Assembly: GCA_900557365.1 (NCBI GenBank) | Contig: UPXR01000001.1 | Span: forward strand, 1 to 64,000 | Direction of reading: 5' to 3' | Origin: an uncultured Dialister sp. | GTDB taxonomy: Bacteria > Bacillota_C > Negativicutes > Veillonellales > Dialisteraceae | Length of the DNA: 64,000 nt | Shown here: positions 53,163-62,379 of the stretch, piece after piece | Numbering within the stretch: the first letter of the stretch is position 1 | Layout of the letters: every line of letters begins with the position of its first letter | The notes under the pieces: generated by a model | Seen by the model: only the letters and a program-made list of their open reading frames with translations | The model's database searches: none | Told to the model about the DNA's origin: nothing | Translations under genes and position numbers: made by a program

Positions 53163-53766
53163 TTTTCTGTTCCTTCGCCATTTCTTCCAGCAAACGGTCC
53201 CTGGAGGAAGTGACTGCCTTTACAAATTCTCGTGTTTCCGGGAAGGGAATCCGATCCGGATCGGAAAATCCTTCACTCCATCCTTCCTTCTGTATCCATT
53301 CGTCCACATTGCCCCGGCCTGCATTGTATGCGGCCAGCGCAAGGACTTCGTTGTTGTGATATTTCTTCAAAAGATAATTGATGTACCAGGCTCCCAGAGG
53401 AATATTCTGTTCCGGCTGTGAAAGTTCATCTGCCGGAAGGCCGCTTTCCTCGGAAATCCACTGTGCGGTTTCCGGCATGAGCTGCATGAGCCCTACGGCG
53501 CCCACATGGGAGACGGCCTTTTCATCAAATTTGCTTTCCGTGAGGATGACCGCTTCCAGCAAAGCCGGTGAAATTTTTTCCTCTGCGGCACTTACCTGAA
53601 TGATCCGGCTGACCCGGGCATCCGGGCGGAGAAGCAGATTGTTCCGGATAATGACCAGTGTCAGAATGCAGAGAAGCGCAAGAAAAAGAGTAAACACCAT
53701 GGCTCCGGTGTTTCCCTGATGTCGAGATACTTCTCTTTTTCTGTGCTTCAGTGCGGTTCTCATCAT
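53152..53766 (-). CDS. Lytic transglycosylase (SLT domain)
   Basis: 204 residues. A basic N-terminus and one membrane segment (about 24-41) anchor the protein; the SLT domain has catalytic Glu77 in LLEAVILTESKFDEKAVS, then GAVGLMQLMPETA and ALAAYNAGRGNVDEW, which are the family signatures. Cleaves peptidoglycan glycan strands in the periplasm. The start overlaps the coaE stop (AATGATG). Confidence 0.94.
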   Translation of the reverse strand: MMRTALKHRKREVSRHQGNTGAMVFTLFLALLCILTLVIIRNNLLLRPDARVSRIIQVSAAEEKISPALLEAVILTESKFDEKAVSHVGAVGLMQLMPETAQWISEESGLPADELSQPEQNIPLGAWYINYLLKKYHNNEVLALAAYNAGRGNVDEWIQKEGWSEGFSDPDRIPFPETREFVKAVTSSRDRLLEEMAKEQKNGG

Positions 53767-54380
53767 TTCTTATCCTTTGGCCATACAAATCCCGGTACAC
53801 GGGAGAGTGCTTTCCGTACCTGCTCGCGGGTATATTCCACGGAACGGCTGTTGTCGATGACGACATCTGCATAGTTCAGCTTGTTTTCGGTGGGCATCTG
53901 CTTGCCGATCCGATCCAGGACCTGCTCTCTCGTCATTCCGTCTCGTTCAATTACCCGGCTGATCTGTGCTTCCAGGGGAATTTCCACGATCCATACGGAT
54001 TCCACCCGGAGCTGCCAGGAAATTTCCAGCAGCAGCGGCATATCGAGCACAACCACATTATGCCCTTCTTCCTGACAGCGCAAAAGTTCTTCGCTGGTCC
54101 TGTGCCAGACATAGGGATGAATAATGCCGTTCAGAATCTGTCTTTTTTCTTCATGCTTAAAGACGATATCTGCCGTTTTCTGACGGTCCAGTGTTCCGTC
54201 GGAAAGAAAAATTTCATCTCCGAAAGCACGGCGGATTTCCTCCATGGCCGTACTTCCCGGCCGAACCGCTTCTCTGGCCAGCCGGTCTCCGTCAATGACG
54301 GGGATTCCCAATTCTCTCATGTACGACGATACGGTGCTTTTTCCGCTTCCCACACCGCCGGTCAGTCCTATCCGATACAT
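53763..54380 (-). CDS. coaE: Dephospho-CoA kinase CoaE
   Basis: 205 residues, last step of CoA synthesis. P-loop GLTGGVGSGKSTVSSY, DGDRLAREAV and MPLLLEI are family motifs. The ATG at 54380 (MYRIGLTGG) has AGGAG upstream; a TTG six codons earlier is unlikely. Directly downstream of polA, a common arrangement in Firmicutes. Confidence 0.95.
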   Translation of the reverse strand: MYRIGLTGGVGSGKSTVSSYMRELGIPVIDGDRLAREAVRPGSTAMEEIRRAFGDEIFLSDGTLDRQKTADIVFKHEEKRQILNGIIHPYVWHRTSEELLRCQEEGHNVVVLDMPLLLEISWQLRVESVWIVEIPLEAQISRVIERDGMTREQVLDRIGKQMPTENKLNYADVVIDNSRSVEYTREQVRKALSRVPGFVWPKDKK

Positions 54381-54401
54381 AGATCTCCTGTTTTCCAAGG
54401 G

Positions 54402-56969
54402 CTATTTTGTTTCTGCCCAATTCTTTCCTTCATTGATATCCGCCACAAGCGGCACCGCCAATGTGACAATGCCTTCCATGGTTTCCTTCAGAAGCTTCGC
54501 CACGGTTTCCTTTTCCGAGGCAACACATTCTGCGACCAGTTCATCGTGAACCTGCAGAAGAACGCGGCTCCTGAGGCCGGCTTCCTTCATCCGCCGGTCT
54601 ACCTCAATCATAGCCATTTTCATGATGTCCGCCGCAGTTCCCTGAATGGGCGTATTCATGGCAATGCGTTCCGCAAAGGAACGGCGGTTGAAGTTTTTGC
54701 TCCGGATATCGGGAAGCTCTCGGCACCGTCCGAAAAGGGTGGATGCCATGCCGGTTTCCCGTGCCTTTTCCACCATTTCGTTCATGAACGCATGGATGGA
54801 GGCATATCTTTCGAAATAGGCCGCAATGTAATCCGCTGCAGCTTTCCGGGAAATTCCCAGCTGCCGCGCCAGTCCGAAGTCGCTGATCCCGTAAATGATC
54901 CCGAAATTGACAGCCTTCGCATGGGAACGCTGCTCCGGGGTGACGTCTTCAAAGGGGATGCCCAGCACTTCCGCCGCCGTTCTCCGATGGATATCTTCCT
55001 GATTCCGGAAGGCCTGAATCAGTCCCGGGTCGCCCGACATATGGGCCAGCACACGGAGCTCCACCTGGGAGTAATCGGAGGAAATGAAGCAGTCATAGCC
55101 CTCGCCCGGTACAAAAAGGGAGCGGATTTTCCGTCCTTCCTCCGTACGGACCGGGATATTCTGCAGGTTCGGATTGGATGAAGAAAGCCGTCCTGTTGCC
55201 GTCACGGTCTGATTGAAGGAAGTATGAATCCTTCCCGTTTCCGGCCGGATCAGCTGGGGAAGCGCATCCAGGTAGGTGGAAATCAGCTTCGACAGTGTGC
55301 GGTATTCCAGGATTTCCTTCACGAAGGGATAATCTGCCGCAAGGCTTTCCAGCACGTCTGCTGCCGTAGAATATCCGGTCTTTGTTTTCTTTCCCGCAGG
55401 CATGCCCATTTTCTCAAACAGAATATGTCCGAGCTGCTTCGGGGAATTCACATTGAAGGTTTCTCCCGCCTCCTCGTAAATGGAGCGAAGGTACTGCTCT
55501 TCCCGGGCAGCCATGTCTTCCCGCACTTCCTGCCAGCGGACCTGATCGGTGGCGATGCCCGCCTTTTCCATCCCGGCCAGGACCGGCGCCAGAGGCGCTT
55601 CGATGGTTTCAAAGAGCTTCGTCAGCTTTCGTTCTTCCAGCTTTTCCCGGGCTGTTCCGTATACTTTCTCCAGGAATCCCGCCGCAACCGCACATCGGGC
55701 GGTCTCATCTCCCGCTTCTTCCGGATAGACCGGGTCGGTGCCGAATATTTCCGCCATGAAGGTCAGGGAATAGGTCACACGGGCCGGGTCCATCAGATAC
55801 GATGCAAGCGTCAGGTCAAAGAAAGGAATGCCTTCACAGGGGAATCCGCTTTCCCAGAGCTTTTTGCTGTCCTCGACAGCCACTGCCGCCGCTGCAGAAA
55901 GGGCCTTTGCCGCACTCTCTGCTTCATCTGCATGAACCTCCCAGTACCGGCCGCCGCAGGAAATCACCGCCGTGTCCCAGTGATAGAAGGGCGCTTCTCC
56001 GGTCAGGGCCAGAGAAAGAGCACAGGTTTTGCCGCTCAGGTCTTCCTTCCCTGTCCAGCGTTCCGTTTCCACCTTTTCCTCCGTCTTCCCGGCCTCTGCC
56101 AGTTCTTCAAAACGGGGAAGAGCGCTGAATTCCGCAGCCAGCTGTTCAAAGCCGAGCTGCCGGAACAGAGCGGTCATTTCCTCGGCATGCACGGGACGGT
56201 GCATATCCTCCAGAGGAGCCTCTACGGGTACATCCCGGCGAATCCGGGCCAATGTCTGCGACAGATAGGCCATATCCCTGCCGGTGCGGACTTTCTCCCC
56301 CAGCTTGCCCTTGACCTCTTCGGCATGCGCATAGAGTTCTTCCAGCGTGCCGTACTGTGTGAGCAGCTTCAGAGCTGTCTTTTCTCCCACGCCGGGAATC
56401 CCGGGAATATTATCCGACGCATCGCCCATGAGCGCCTTCATATCCACCACCTGTGCGGGAACGATGCCGTACGCTGCCTTTACCGCTTCCGGAGTCATTT
56501 CCGCCATTTCCGAAATGCCCTTCCGGGTGAGAAGGACAGTGGTGCGGTTATTGACCAGCTGCAGCGCATCCCGGTCTCCGGTAATGACCTTCACCGGCAG
56601 TTCCCCCTCATATCGGGCCGCCAGCGTCCCCAGGATATCATCGCCTTCATACCCGGCCAATTCGTACTGCGCAATGCCCATCACGCGAAGGACATCGCGG
56701 ATCAGTCCGAACTGGGGCACCAGCTCTGCCGGGGCAGGCTTTCTTGTCCCCTTGTAATCCTCATAGATCTTCATACGGAATGTATTCTTATCCTTATCGA
56801 AGGACACCGCCATATATTCCGGGTCCAGGCTGCGGTACACGCTGAGGAGCATCCGCAGGAATCCGTACACCGCATTGGTATACACACCGTTTTTCGACAG
56901 CAGCGGCAGCGCATAAAACGCGCGGTAGAGCAGGCTGTTGCCGTCAATGAGCACCAGTTCCTTTTTCAA
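54402..56969 (-). CDS. polA: DNA polymerase I
   Basis: 855 residues. 5'-3' exonuclease domain (1-290: LVLIDGNSLLYRAFYAL, GDASDNIPGIPGVGEKTA), a central domain (about 300-450) that lacks clear 3'-5' exonuclease acidic motifs and is probably inactive for proofreading, and the polymerase domain with SSDYSQVELRVLAHMSGD, RSHAKAVNFGIIYGIS and VHDELVAEC. Starts with TTG preceded by CAGGAGG at five bases; no ATG fits. First gene of the polA-coaE operon. Confidence 0.96.
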   Translation of the reverse strand: MKKELVLIDGNSLLYRAFYALPLLSKNGVYTNAVYGFLRMLLSVYRSLDPEYMAVSFDKDKNTFRMKIYEDYKGTRKPAPAELVPQFGLIRDVLRVMGIAQYELAGYEGDDILGTLAARYEGELPVKVITGDRDALQLVNNRTTVLLTRKGISEMAEMTPEAVKAAYGIVPAQVVDMKALMGDASDNIPGIPGVGEKTALKLLTQYGTLEELYAHAEEVKGKLGEKVRTGRDMAYLSQTLARIRRDVPVEAPLEDMHRPVHAEEMTALFRQLGFEQLAAEFSALPRFEELAEAGKTEEKVETERWTGKEDLSGKTCALSLALTGEAPFYHWDTAVISCGGRYWEVHADEAESAAKALSAAAAVAVEDSKKLWESGFPCEGIPFFDLTLASYLMDPARVTYSLTFMAEIFGTDPVYPEEAGDETARCAVAAGFLEKVYGTAREKLEERKLTKLFETIEAPLAPVLAGMEKAGIATDQVRWQEVREDMAAREEQYLRSIYEEAGETFNVNSPKQLGHILFEKMGMPAGKKTKTGYSTAADVLESLAADYPFVKEILEYRTLSKLISTYLDALPQLIRPETGRIHTSFNQTVTATGRLSSSNPNLQNIPVRTEEGRKIRSLFVPGEGYDCFISSDYSQVELRVLAHMSGDPGLIQAFRNQEDIHRRTAAEVLGIPFEDVTPEQRSHAKAVNFGIIYGISDFGLARQLGISRKAAADYIAAYFERYASIHAFMNEMVEKARETGMASTLFGRCRELPDIRSKNFNRRSFAERIAMNTPIQGTAADIMKMAMIEVDRRMKEAGLRSRVLLQVHDELVAECVASEKETVAKLLKETMEGIVTLAVPLVADINEGKNWAETK

Positions 56970-57229
56970 AAGAGCCTCCTGAAAATCAATAAAAATTACT
57001 TATATTATACCATATATAAGAATTTCACCGAAACCCGGCGCCCTCCTCTCCGACAGATAAGGCTCTGAAAATCTTTCATCCCTCGATTTTCAGCTGGAAA
57101 CCGGTCTGCCGAAGATCCTTCCCCGGAAAGTTTCCTGCCTTTCCGATTCCCGGTTCATTTTATCCTTTGTATTTCCGGAAAATAAATCCCCGCCGCAGGA
57201 ACCTGCCGAATTTTCGGATTTTATATAAT
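56970..57229. other. Spacer between the tRNA cluster terminator and polA
   Basis: No gene is supported. It should hold the polA promoter; a TATAAT-like element on the minus strand is near 57000-57010. Otherwise nothing notable. Confidence 0.4.
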
Positions 57230-57261
57230 AAAAAAATCTCATCCGAAGATGAGATTTTTTT
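57230..57261 (-). terminator. Terminator of the tRNA cluster
   Basis: On the minus strand AATCTCATC-TTCG-GATGAGATT followed by seven T, directly after the last tRNA. Confidence 0.9.
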
Positions 57262-57263
57262 GC

Positions 57264-57348
57264 TGGTGCGGTCGGAGAGATTTGAACTCTCACGGATTAC
57301 TCCACTACCGCCTGAAGATAGCGCGTCTGCCAGTTCCGCCACGACCGC
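57264..57348 (-). tRNA. tRNA-Leu (anticodon CAG), CCA encoded
   Basis: Acceptor stem GCGGTCG / CGACCGC, discriminator A, encoded CCA. Anticodon stem CTATC / GGTAG with loop TTCAGGC gives anticodon CAG. A long variable arm is present as expected for leucine tRNA. Confidence 0.95.
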
Positions 57349-57393
57349 ATATTGAGTTTTGCAACAGCACTGAGGGATTTTCAAGAAAAGAAT

Positions 57394-57479
57394 TGGTGCG
57401 GCTGGTGAGACTTGAACTCACACGGACTTAAGTCCACTACCCCCTCAAAGTAGCGCGTCTGCCATTCCGCCACAGCCGC
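57394..57479 (-). tRNA. tRNA-Leu (anticodon GAG), CCA encoded
   Basis: Acceptor stem GCGGCTG / CAGCCGC, discriminator A, CCA encoded. Anticodon loop TTGAGGG gives GAG, reading CUC/CUU. Long variable arm. Confidence 0.95.
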
Positions 57480-57484
57480 AGGAA

Positions 57485-57560
57485 TGGTGCCTCAGAACGG
57501 AATCGAACCGTTGACACAAGGATTTTCAGTCCTTTGCTCTACCAACTGAGCTACCGAGGC
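57485..57560 (-). tRNA. tRNA-Phe (anticodon GAA), CCA encoded
   Basis: Acceptor stem GCCTCGG / CTGAGGC with one G-T pair. Anticodon GAA in GGACTGAAAATCC; D-arm GTAGCTCAGTTGGTAGAGC and T-arm GGTTCGATTCC are standard. Confidence 0.96.
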
Positions 57561-57569
57561 AAAAGAAAG

Positions 57570-57646
57570 TGGCGACCCGGATCAGATTTGAACTGACGAT
57601 CTCCGCCGTGACAGGGCGGCATGTTAGACCACTACACCACCGGGCC
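57570..57646 (-). tRNA. tRNA-Asp (anticodon GTC), CCA encoded
   Basis: Acceptor stem GGCCCGG / CCGGGTC, discriminator G as expected for tRNA-Asp, CCA encoded. Anticodon GTC in CTGTCAC. First tRNA of the transcript. Confidence 0.95.
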
Positions 57647-57665
57647 GCATTTAAGTTACTCGTTA

Positions 57666-57694
57666 AGTATACCGGTCTGTCACCGTTTTGTCAA
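57666..57694 (-). promoter_or_regulatory. Promoter of the tRNA cluster
   Basis: On the minus strand -35 TTGACA (57689-57694), 17-base spacer, -10 TATACT (57666-57671), about 20 bases before tRNA-Asp. Confidence 0.8.
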
Positions 57695-57752
57695 GTATTT
57701 CCTGAAAATACACAAATCCGGAACCTGCCGGCCTGCGGACGTGCTCTTGCTC

Positions 57753-58421
57753 TCAGAAATTCGGCGGGAAAGCATCTGACGGCACCGCTTCTCCCTTCGG
57801 GATAATATTGAAATCTTCATCAAACTGACCGCGGGCAATTTTTTTCAGCACGCTGTATCCGCCGGGAATGATGTGAAGCTCTGCATCCAGCAAATCCACC
57901 AAGGGCTGTATATATTCTCTGACCGGTTCTATATCATAGCAGCCCGTATCAATAATATAGAAATCATGAATCATATGATAGATTTCCTGCAGATAGGCAT
58001 CTCCCTTTGCCTTGCCCATCTTTTCCTCCAGCTTGAGCCGGTCAATGGAAGATTCCTTCATGAATTCCATCCAGCTTGCCGTCAGGAAAAGGCCCCGCAT
58101 ATCCCGATCCGCTCTGATGGTTTTCAGCGTATCCTTTGAAATCAGAATATCCAGACAGTCCCTGGTCTTCGGGTAAATCAGCTCCGCCGTTGTCGCCCGG
58201 ATGCCTATATTTCCTCCGCCGCAGCCCGTGGTGCATACCACAATCCGTTCTGCATTGTAAAAATGATCAATTGTATTCTGTACATACTGGTGCAGCGCCT
58301 TCGGATCCCTGTGAAGTCCGGGCGGCAGGAAGTACACAACTGCATCCGAACCGGCTTCTTTCAGAGCCGCCCTGAGTTCTCCCTGCAGCGTCGGACATGC
58401 CAAGATTACCGTACTTTTCAT
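57753..58421 (-). CDS. DUF1638 domain protein
   Basis: 222 residues, no signal or membrane segment. The family pattern is visible as CTTGCGGGNIGI (near residue 64) and DTGCYDIEPV, with conserved Cys residues (Cys9 in ILACPTLQ, the two in CTTGCGG, and CYDI) that could bind a metal. DUF1638 members are often near methyltransferase or corrinoid genes in anaerobes; here the only related neighbour is a CbiZ-type gene 3 kb away. AAGGG lies before the start. Function unknown. Confidence 0.8.
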   Translation of the reverse strand: MKSTVILACPTLQGELRAALKEAGSDAVVYFLPPGLHRDPKALHQYVQNTIDHFYNAERIVVCTTGCGGGNIGIRATTAELIYPKTRDCLDILISKDTLKTIRADRDMRGLFLTASWMEFMKESSIDRLKLEEKMGKAKGDAYLQEIYHMIHDFYIIDTGCYDIEPVREYIQPLVDLLDAELHIIPGGYSVLKKIARGQFDEDFNIIPKGEAVPSDAFPPNF

Positions 58422-58460
58422 TGCAATCCCTTCCCTATTCCTGATTCATCCACTGTAAAA

Positions 58461-59342
58461 TTATACTTTTCTGGACCGTTCTTCCAGTTCCTTCTGCACA
58501 CGCTGACCGGTCGGTGTCATCGCCAGCCCTGCCAGGCTGGTTTCCTTCAGCTCTGTGGGAAGCCTCCGTCCTATATCATTCATGGCCTCAATCACTTCAT
58601 CGGGAGGAACCATGCTTTTAACTCCGGAAAGAGCCATTTCCGCTGCTGTCAGCGCATGGACTGCATGAAATCCGTTGCGCTTCACACAGGGAATTTCCAC
58701 GAGTCCTCCCAGAGGATCGCAGACCAGCCCGAGGATATTCTTCAGCGCCAAGGCAAAGGCATTGCCCATCGGTTCCTTTGTTCCGCCCATCAGATCCACC
58801 ACTGCCGCCGCCGCCATTGCACAGGCCGTTCCGCATTCCGCCTGGCAGCCTCCGACAGCGCCTGCAATACAGGCATTTTCCGCCACAACCTTTCCGAAAG
58901 CAGAAGCAGTCAGCAGCGCACGGGTCATGTCCTGCACAGAAGATTTCTGCATTTCTCCCACCGCAAGCAGCACTGCCGGAAGGATTCCGCAGGAACCTGC
59001 CGTAGGGCATGCCACGATTCGGTACATCTTTGCATTGGCTTCCGCACAGGCTACTCCGTAAGCCGCCGCTTTCCGGCAGACCTCACTGAGAAACAGGGGC
59101 TCGCCGTCCAGGATTTTCTTCCCGTCTCCTCCCACCAGGCCGCTTGGGGATTTTCTTGTATCCGACAGACCGTCTTTTACGGATTCCCGGAAAATAAGAA
59201 GCATATTCCTCATTCTTGCCCAGATTTCAATTTCCGTTTTTCCGTTTTCTTCCGCTTCTGCCCGGCAGGCCAGTTCTCCTATGGAGCAATGCTCTTCTTC
59301 AGAGGCCTGAAACAACTCTTTAATGGAATGATAGCTTTTCAA
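58461..59342 (-). CDS. sdaAA: L-serine dehydratase, iron-sulfur-dependent, alpha subunit
   Basis: Converts L-serine to pyruvate and ammonia with the beta subunit. 293 residues with the Fe-S cysteines in CPTAGSCGILPAVL, GAVGGCQAECGTACAMAAAA and VEIPCVKRNGFHAVHA. The start is a TTG at 59342 preceded by GAGGAGG at five bases; no ATG or GTG fits this position. Lies 10 bases after the beta-subunit stop. Confidence 0.94.
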   Translation of the reverse strand: MKSYHSIKELFQASEEEHCSIGELACRAEAEENGKTEIEIWARMRNMLLIFRESVKDGLSDTRKSPSGLVGGDGKKILDGEPLFLSEVCRKAAAYGVACAEANAKMYRIVACPTAGSCGILPAVLLAVGEMQKSSVQDMTRALLTASAFGKVVAENACIAGAVGGCQAECGTACAMAAAAVVDLMGGTKEPMGNAFALALKNILGLVCDPLGGLVEIPCVKRNGFHAVHALTAAEMALSGVKSMVPPDEVIEAMNDIGRRLPTELKETSLAGLAMTPTGQRVQKELEERSRKV

Positions 59343-59352
59343 GATGACCTCC

Positions 59353-60015
59353 TCAAATAATATCCAAAGACAGTGCCGAAACGATATTCCCGTTGGAGGA
59401 AACAATATCTGCTGTTAATTCGGGCGTCACATACTGATCCGTATGAATGATCATGACCGCTTCATCGCCCTTTCTTTTCCTGAAAAGGCGCATCGTGGAA
59501 ATATTGATGCGGTTTTTTGCCAGAATAGCGCATACATCCGCTACAATTCCCGGTACATCATGATGGCGGGTCAGGAAAGTATATTCCTCCCCGTTAACCG
59601 CCACTGCATAGCCGTCGATTTCCGTAATCAGGACACGGCCGCCGCCGAGAGACCGTCCGACTACGGTCACCTTTTTCCCGGATTTTCCGATCTCTTCAAT
59701 TTTAGCCACATTGGGATGGCCCATGTCCTCATTCGAAACGGAAAAAACAATGGGAATCCCTTTTGTCTTTGCCAGAGACAGAGCATCCCGGATGCTTCCG
59801 CTGTCCGGTGCATATCCCATCAATCCTGCCGCCAGCGCCCGATCCGTACCATGCCCCTTTCCGGTCGTGGCAAAGGAGCCGTACAGGGTAACATGCGCTT
59901 CCTTCAGCGGTTCCCCCAGAATATGAGCTGCTACTCTTCCGATCCGCGCCGCGCCTGCGGTGTGGGAACTGGACGGGCCGATCATGACCGGTCCGATAAT
60001 ATCAAAAATACCCAT
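59353..60015 (-). CDS. sdaAB: L-serine dehydratase, iron-sulfur-dependent, beta subunit
   Basis: 220 residues from the ATG at 60015 (MGIFDIIGPVMIGPSSSHTAGA), preceded by AGGAGG. The N-terminal half has the SSSHTAGAARIG signature; the C-terminal half (about 150-220) is an ACT domain (HHDVPGIVADVCAILAKNRINIS). First gene of the sda pair. Serine breakdown fits an amino-acid fermenting anaerobe. Confidence 0.94.
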   Translation of the reverse strand: MGIFDIIGPVMIGPSSSHTAGAARIGRVAAHILGEPLKEAHVTLYGSFATTGKGHGTDRALAAGLMGYAPDSGSIRDALSLAKTKGIPIVFSVSNEDMGHPNVAKIEEIGKSGKKVTVVGRSLGGGRVLITEIDGYAVAVNGEEYTFLTRHHDVPGIVADVCAILAKNRINISTMRLFRKRKGDEAVMIIHTDQYVTPELTADIVSSNGNIVSALSLDII

Positions 60016-60094
60016 GCTGCCTCCTATAAAGATCCACACGGCAGGCCGGAGATCCGGACAGGAAACTGCCTTTTGCCCCGGCCGGCCGATTTCC

Positions 60095-61423
60095 TTACAT
60101 CCAATGGCTGAGATCGAAATCCTCGCCGATCATTTCCCGGATACAAATCTTGGCAATATACATGCCCATCAGCGTCAGGGAAGCCCGGCGGAGAAGACTG
60201 GTATCCCATGCAGCCTGCACCTTTTCCAGATAGGGAGATACTTTCCCCAGAATATAAGCCAGTTCTTTTCTGTCATAGGCAACCGGACGGGATTCCAGAA
60301 GCGCCAGAATTTCTTTTTTCAGATTTTCATCCTGCAGTCCCAGCCGATCCAGCAGCGCAAAGAGACTGCCTTCGTCCACTGCGGCAAGCTTGTAATAAGA
60401 ATTATAAAGACTTTCCGCCAGCGCACTTTCCGGCCAGCTTCCGCTCAGTGCCATAAGTTCCGCCTTGGCGCATCCCCGGAATGCAAAGATCAGCGGGTAG
60501 GAATCATGGAGTACCTGCCCGAAAGCCGTATCCCTGTTTTCCAGAGAAATACAGTGCAGGTATTCCAGCTGCTGGTAGCCGGTGTATTCATCGGGAAGCG
60601 CCGCCAGGAACGGTGCCACATATTTTTCTGCATAGCTTTTCAGATGCTTTGCATCATAATTGTCCGTATTCCTGGAATAATGGAACAAAAGAAGAAGGGC
60701 AAGCGCATGAAATTCACTTTCCTCCATACGGGGCATGGCTTTCAGCGCATCATAGGCCAGGATTGTCCGGGTTTCGCTCCGGCTTCCCTTTGCCACATCA
60801 GCAAAAGCATCGGCCGTCATCTCCAGAACCAGGTCCGTAGGCATCATGACATAAGCTCGCTGGGCATTCTGCAGGGCTTCCTGCACCATGATATGAGACA
60901 GTGTATCCACTGCATCCCGCCCGGAAAGCCCCAGAGACTCAATCAGGTGATGCGTCACCCGCCGGGTATCTTCCTCCACTGTTTTGGAAACAGCGCCATA
61001 CCTGTTCAGGAAATGCCGGACAAAATATTCCTCCAGAGAAGGAAGGTCCGGTGTCCCTTTCAGAATGAACGGCTCCGGCTCCGGCGGGAACGGCCCGGTC
61101 CGGACCTGTTTTTTCTCCTCGGTTCCAGCTTTTTTCAAGTCATCGCGGGTAAATACCTTTGTTTCTTCCGATGCCGTTTCAACAGAAGCAGCCGGACCGC
61201 GGGACTTGAAGGAAATAATCTGAGTCTTCTCATCCGTGAAAAGGGGCTTTTTCTCTTCCGCCTTTTTCTGCGGCTTCCGGGTATGACGCTTCGGCATCGG
61301 CGGAATTTTTACCGTATCGCCGGAAACTTTCTTCCGGGAAGAAAACCCGAAAAGCAGCCCGTAAAGGACAATAAAGAAAAGCAGGGCCACCCCTGCAAGT
61401 ACCAGGTAGGGAATGATAAACAT
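60095..61423 (-). CDS. Membrane-anchored protein of unknown function
   Basis: 442 residues. One N-terminal membrane segment (MFIIPYLVLAGVALLFFIVLY in part, about 3-27) is followed by a basic/disordered linker to about 115 and an alpha-helical domain to the end (about 130-440) made of many amphipathic helices without catalytic motifs. It resembles uncharacterised envelope proteins known in Veillonella-like bacteria, but I cannot name the family with certainty. AAGGAG precedes the start. It may precede sdaAB in one unit (79-base gap) though the functions look unrelated. Confidence 0.75.
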   Translation of the reverse strand: MFIIPYLVLAGVALLFFIVLYGLLFGFSSRKKVSGDTVKIPPMPKRHTRKPQKKAEEKKPLFTDEKTQIISFKSRGPAASVETASEETKVFTRDDLKKAGTEEKKQVRTGPFPPEPEPFILKGTPDLPSLEEYFVRHFLNRYGAVSKTVEEDTRRVTHHLIESLGLSGRDAVDTLSHIMVQEALQNAQRAYVMMPTDLVLEMTADAFADVAKGSRSETRTILAYDALKAMPRMEESEFHALALLLLFHYSRNTDNYDAKHLKSYAEKYVAPFLAALPDEYTGYQQLEYLHCISLENRDTAFGQVLHDSYPLIFAFRGCAKAELMALSGSWPESALAESLYNSYYKLAAVDEGSLFALLDRLGLQDENLKKEILALLESRPVAYDRKELAYILGKVSPYLEKVQAAWDTSLLRRASLTLMGMYIAKICIREMIGEDFDLSHWM

Positions 61424-61575
61424 GAAAACTCCTTGAACCGGGGAAATGAATAATTTCTCCTGCAGATTATATCAACAATGTTATATAAAATATGGTTATA
61501 TGGTATCATATTCCGCGCCCCACTTCAATGAATGCGGCAAGCGCGCCGTGCTATAATCACAGAAGAGGTGAAATC

Positions 61576-62361
61576 ATGAAAACACTGCCGCTGCATATCA
61601 GAGGAGCCACCCTTTCGGTCAGTCCGGAGGTTCTTCTCCTTTCTCTTCCCCATCCCTTCCATGCCCTCTCCACTGCTATTTGGGGAGGCGGAGAACGGAT
61701 GATTTCCTATGCGATGAACCAAAGACTTTCCCGGTACTGTCCCACAGAGCAGGATTTCCCCGGAGGTTCCGTAAAAGCCTGGCTCAGGAGCTGCGCCGTG
61801 CAGCAGAATATCCCGCCGGAGTCCTGCGCAGTCCTCATGACCTCCGCCGATGTCTCGCTCTATTCTCATCAATTTCTGGAAGGAGACGGGTGGACTGCGG
61901 AAATCATCGCTGCCGGAGGATGTGAGAAAACCGCCTGCCGGGCCGGCTCTGCTCCGCTGTACCGGGAAAATGACGGCAGTTACTTCCCCGTGGGAACCGT
62001 AAATCTGCTCGTCCTAACCGATGCGGCTCTTCCGCCGGGCATCCTTGCCCGGGCACTTATGACTCTGACAGAAGGAAAAACCGCGGCCATGCAGGATCTG
62101 GGCATTGCCGACGTCAATAACGGCCTCCCTGCCACCGGCACCTGTACCGACGGGATTATATTTCTTTCCGATCCGGAAGGGCCGGTTCTGACAGATGCAG
62201 GTACCTTTTCCGCTTTCGGTTCCGCTCTGGCAAAGATTGCTCATAATGCTGTAAAGGAATGCATTTTAAAGAGAGGACGCCCCTGGAATGCGGTGCCTGC
62301 CCTGCAGACGCCTGCCCCCTGCAGCCAGGAAGAGCTCCGCCGGCTCAGGGAAGCACACTGA
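61576..62361 (+). CDS. cbiZ: Adenosylcobinamide amidohydrolase (CbiZ family)
   Basis: 261 residues from the ATG at 61576, preceded by AGAGGTG. Family features: MISYAMNQRL near residue 38, CAVLMTSADVSLYSH, and the C-terminal half with ATGTCTDGIIFLS and GSALAKIAHNAVKECI. CbiZ removes the aminopropanol side chain from scavenged adenosylcobinamide so that it can re-enter cobalamin synthesis. No other corrinoid genes are next to it, so it stands alone here. Confidence 0.85.
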   Translation: MKTLPLHIRGATLSVSPEVLLLSLPHPFHALSTAIWGGGERMISYAMNQRLSRYCPTEQDFPGGSVKAWLRSCAVQQNIPPESCAVLMTSADVSLYSHQFLEGDGWTAEIIAAGGCEKTACRAGSAPLYRENDGSYFPVGTVNLLVLTDAALPPGILARALMTLTEGKTAAMQDLGIADVNNGLPATGTCTDGIIFLSDPEGPVLTDAGTFSAFGSALAKIAHNAVKECILKRGRPWNAVPALQTPAPCSQEELRRLREAH

Positions 62362-62379
62362 CAGGATTGCGGTTTTCAT

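Noticed and set aside
57090..57431. Short open frames over the tRNA cluster
   Set aside because: They are readings through tRNA genes and their terminator.
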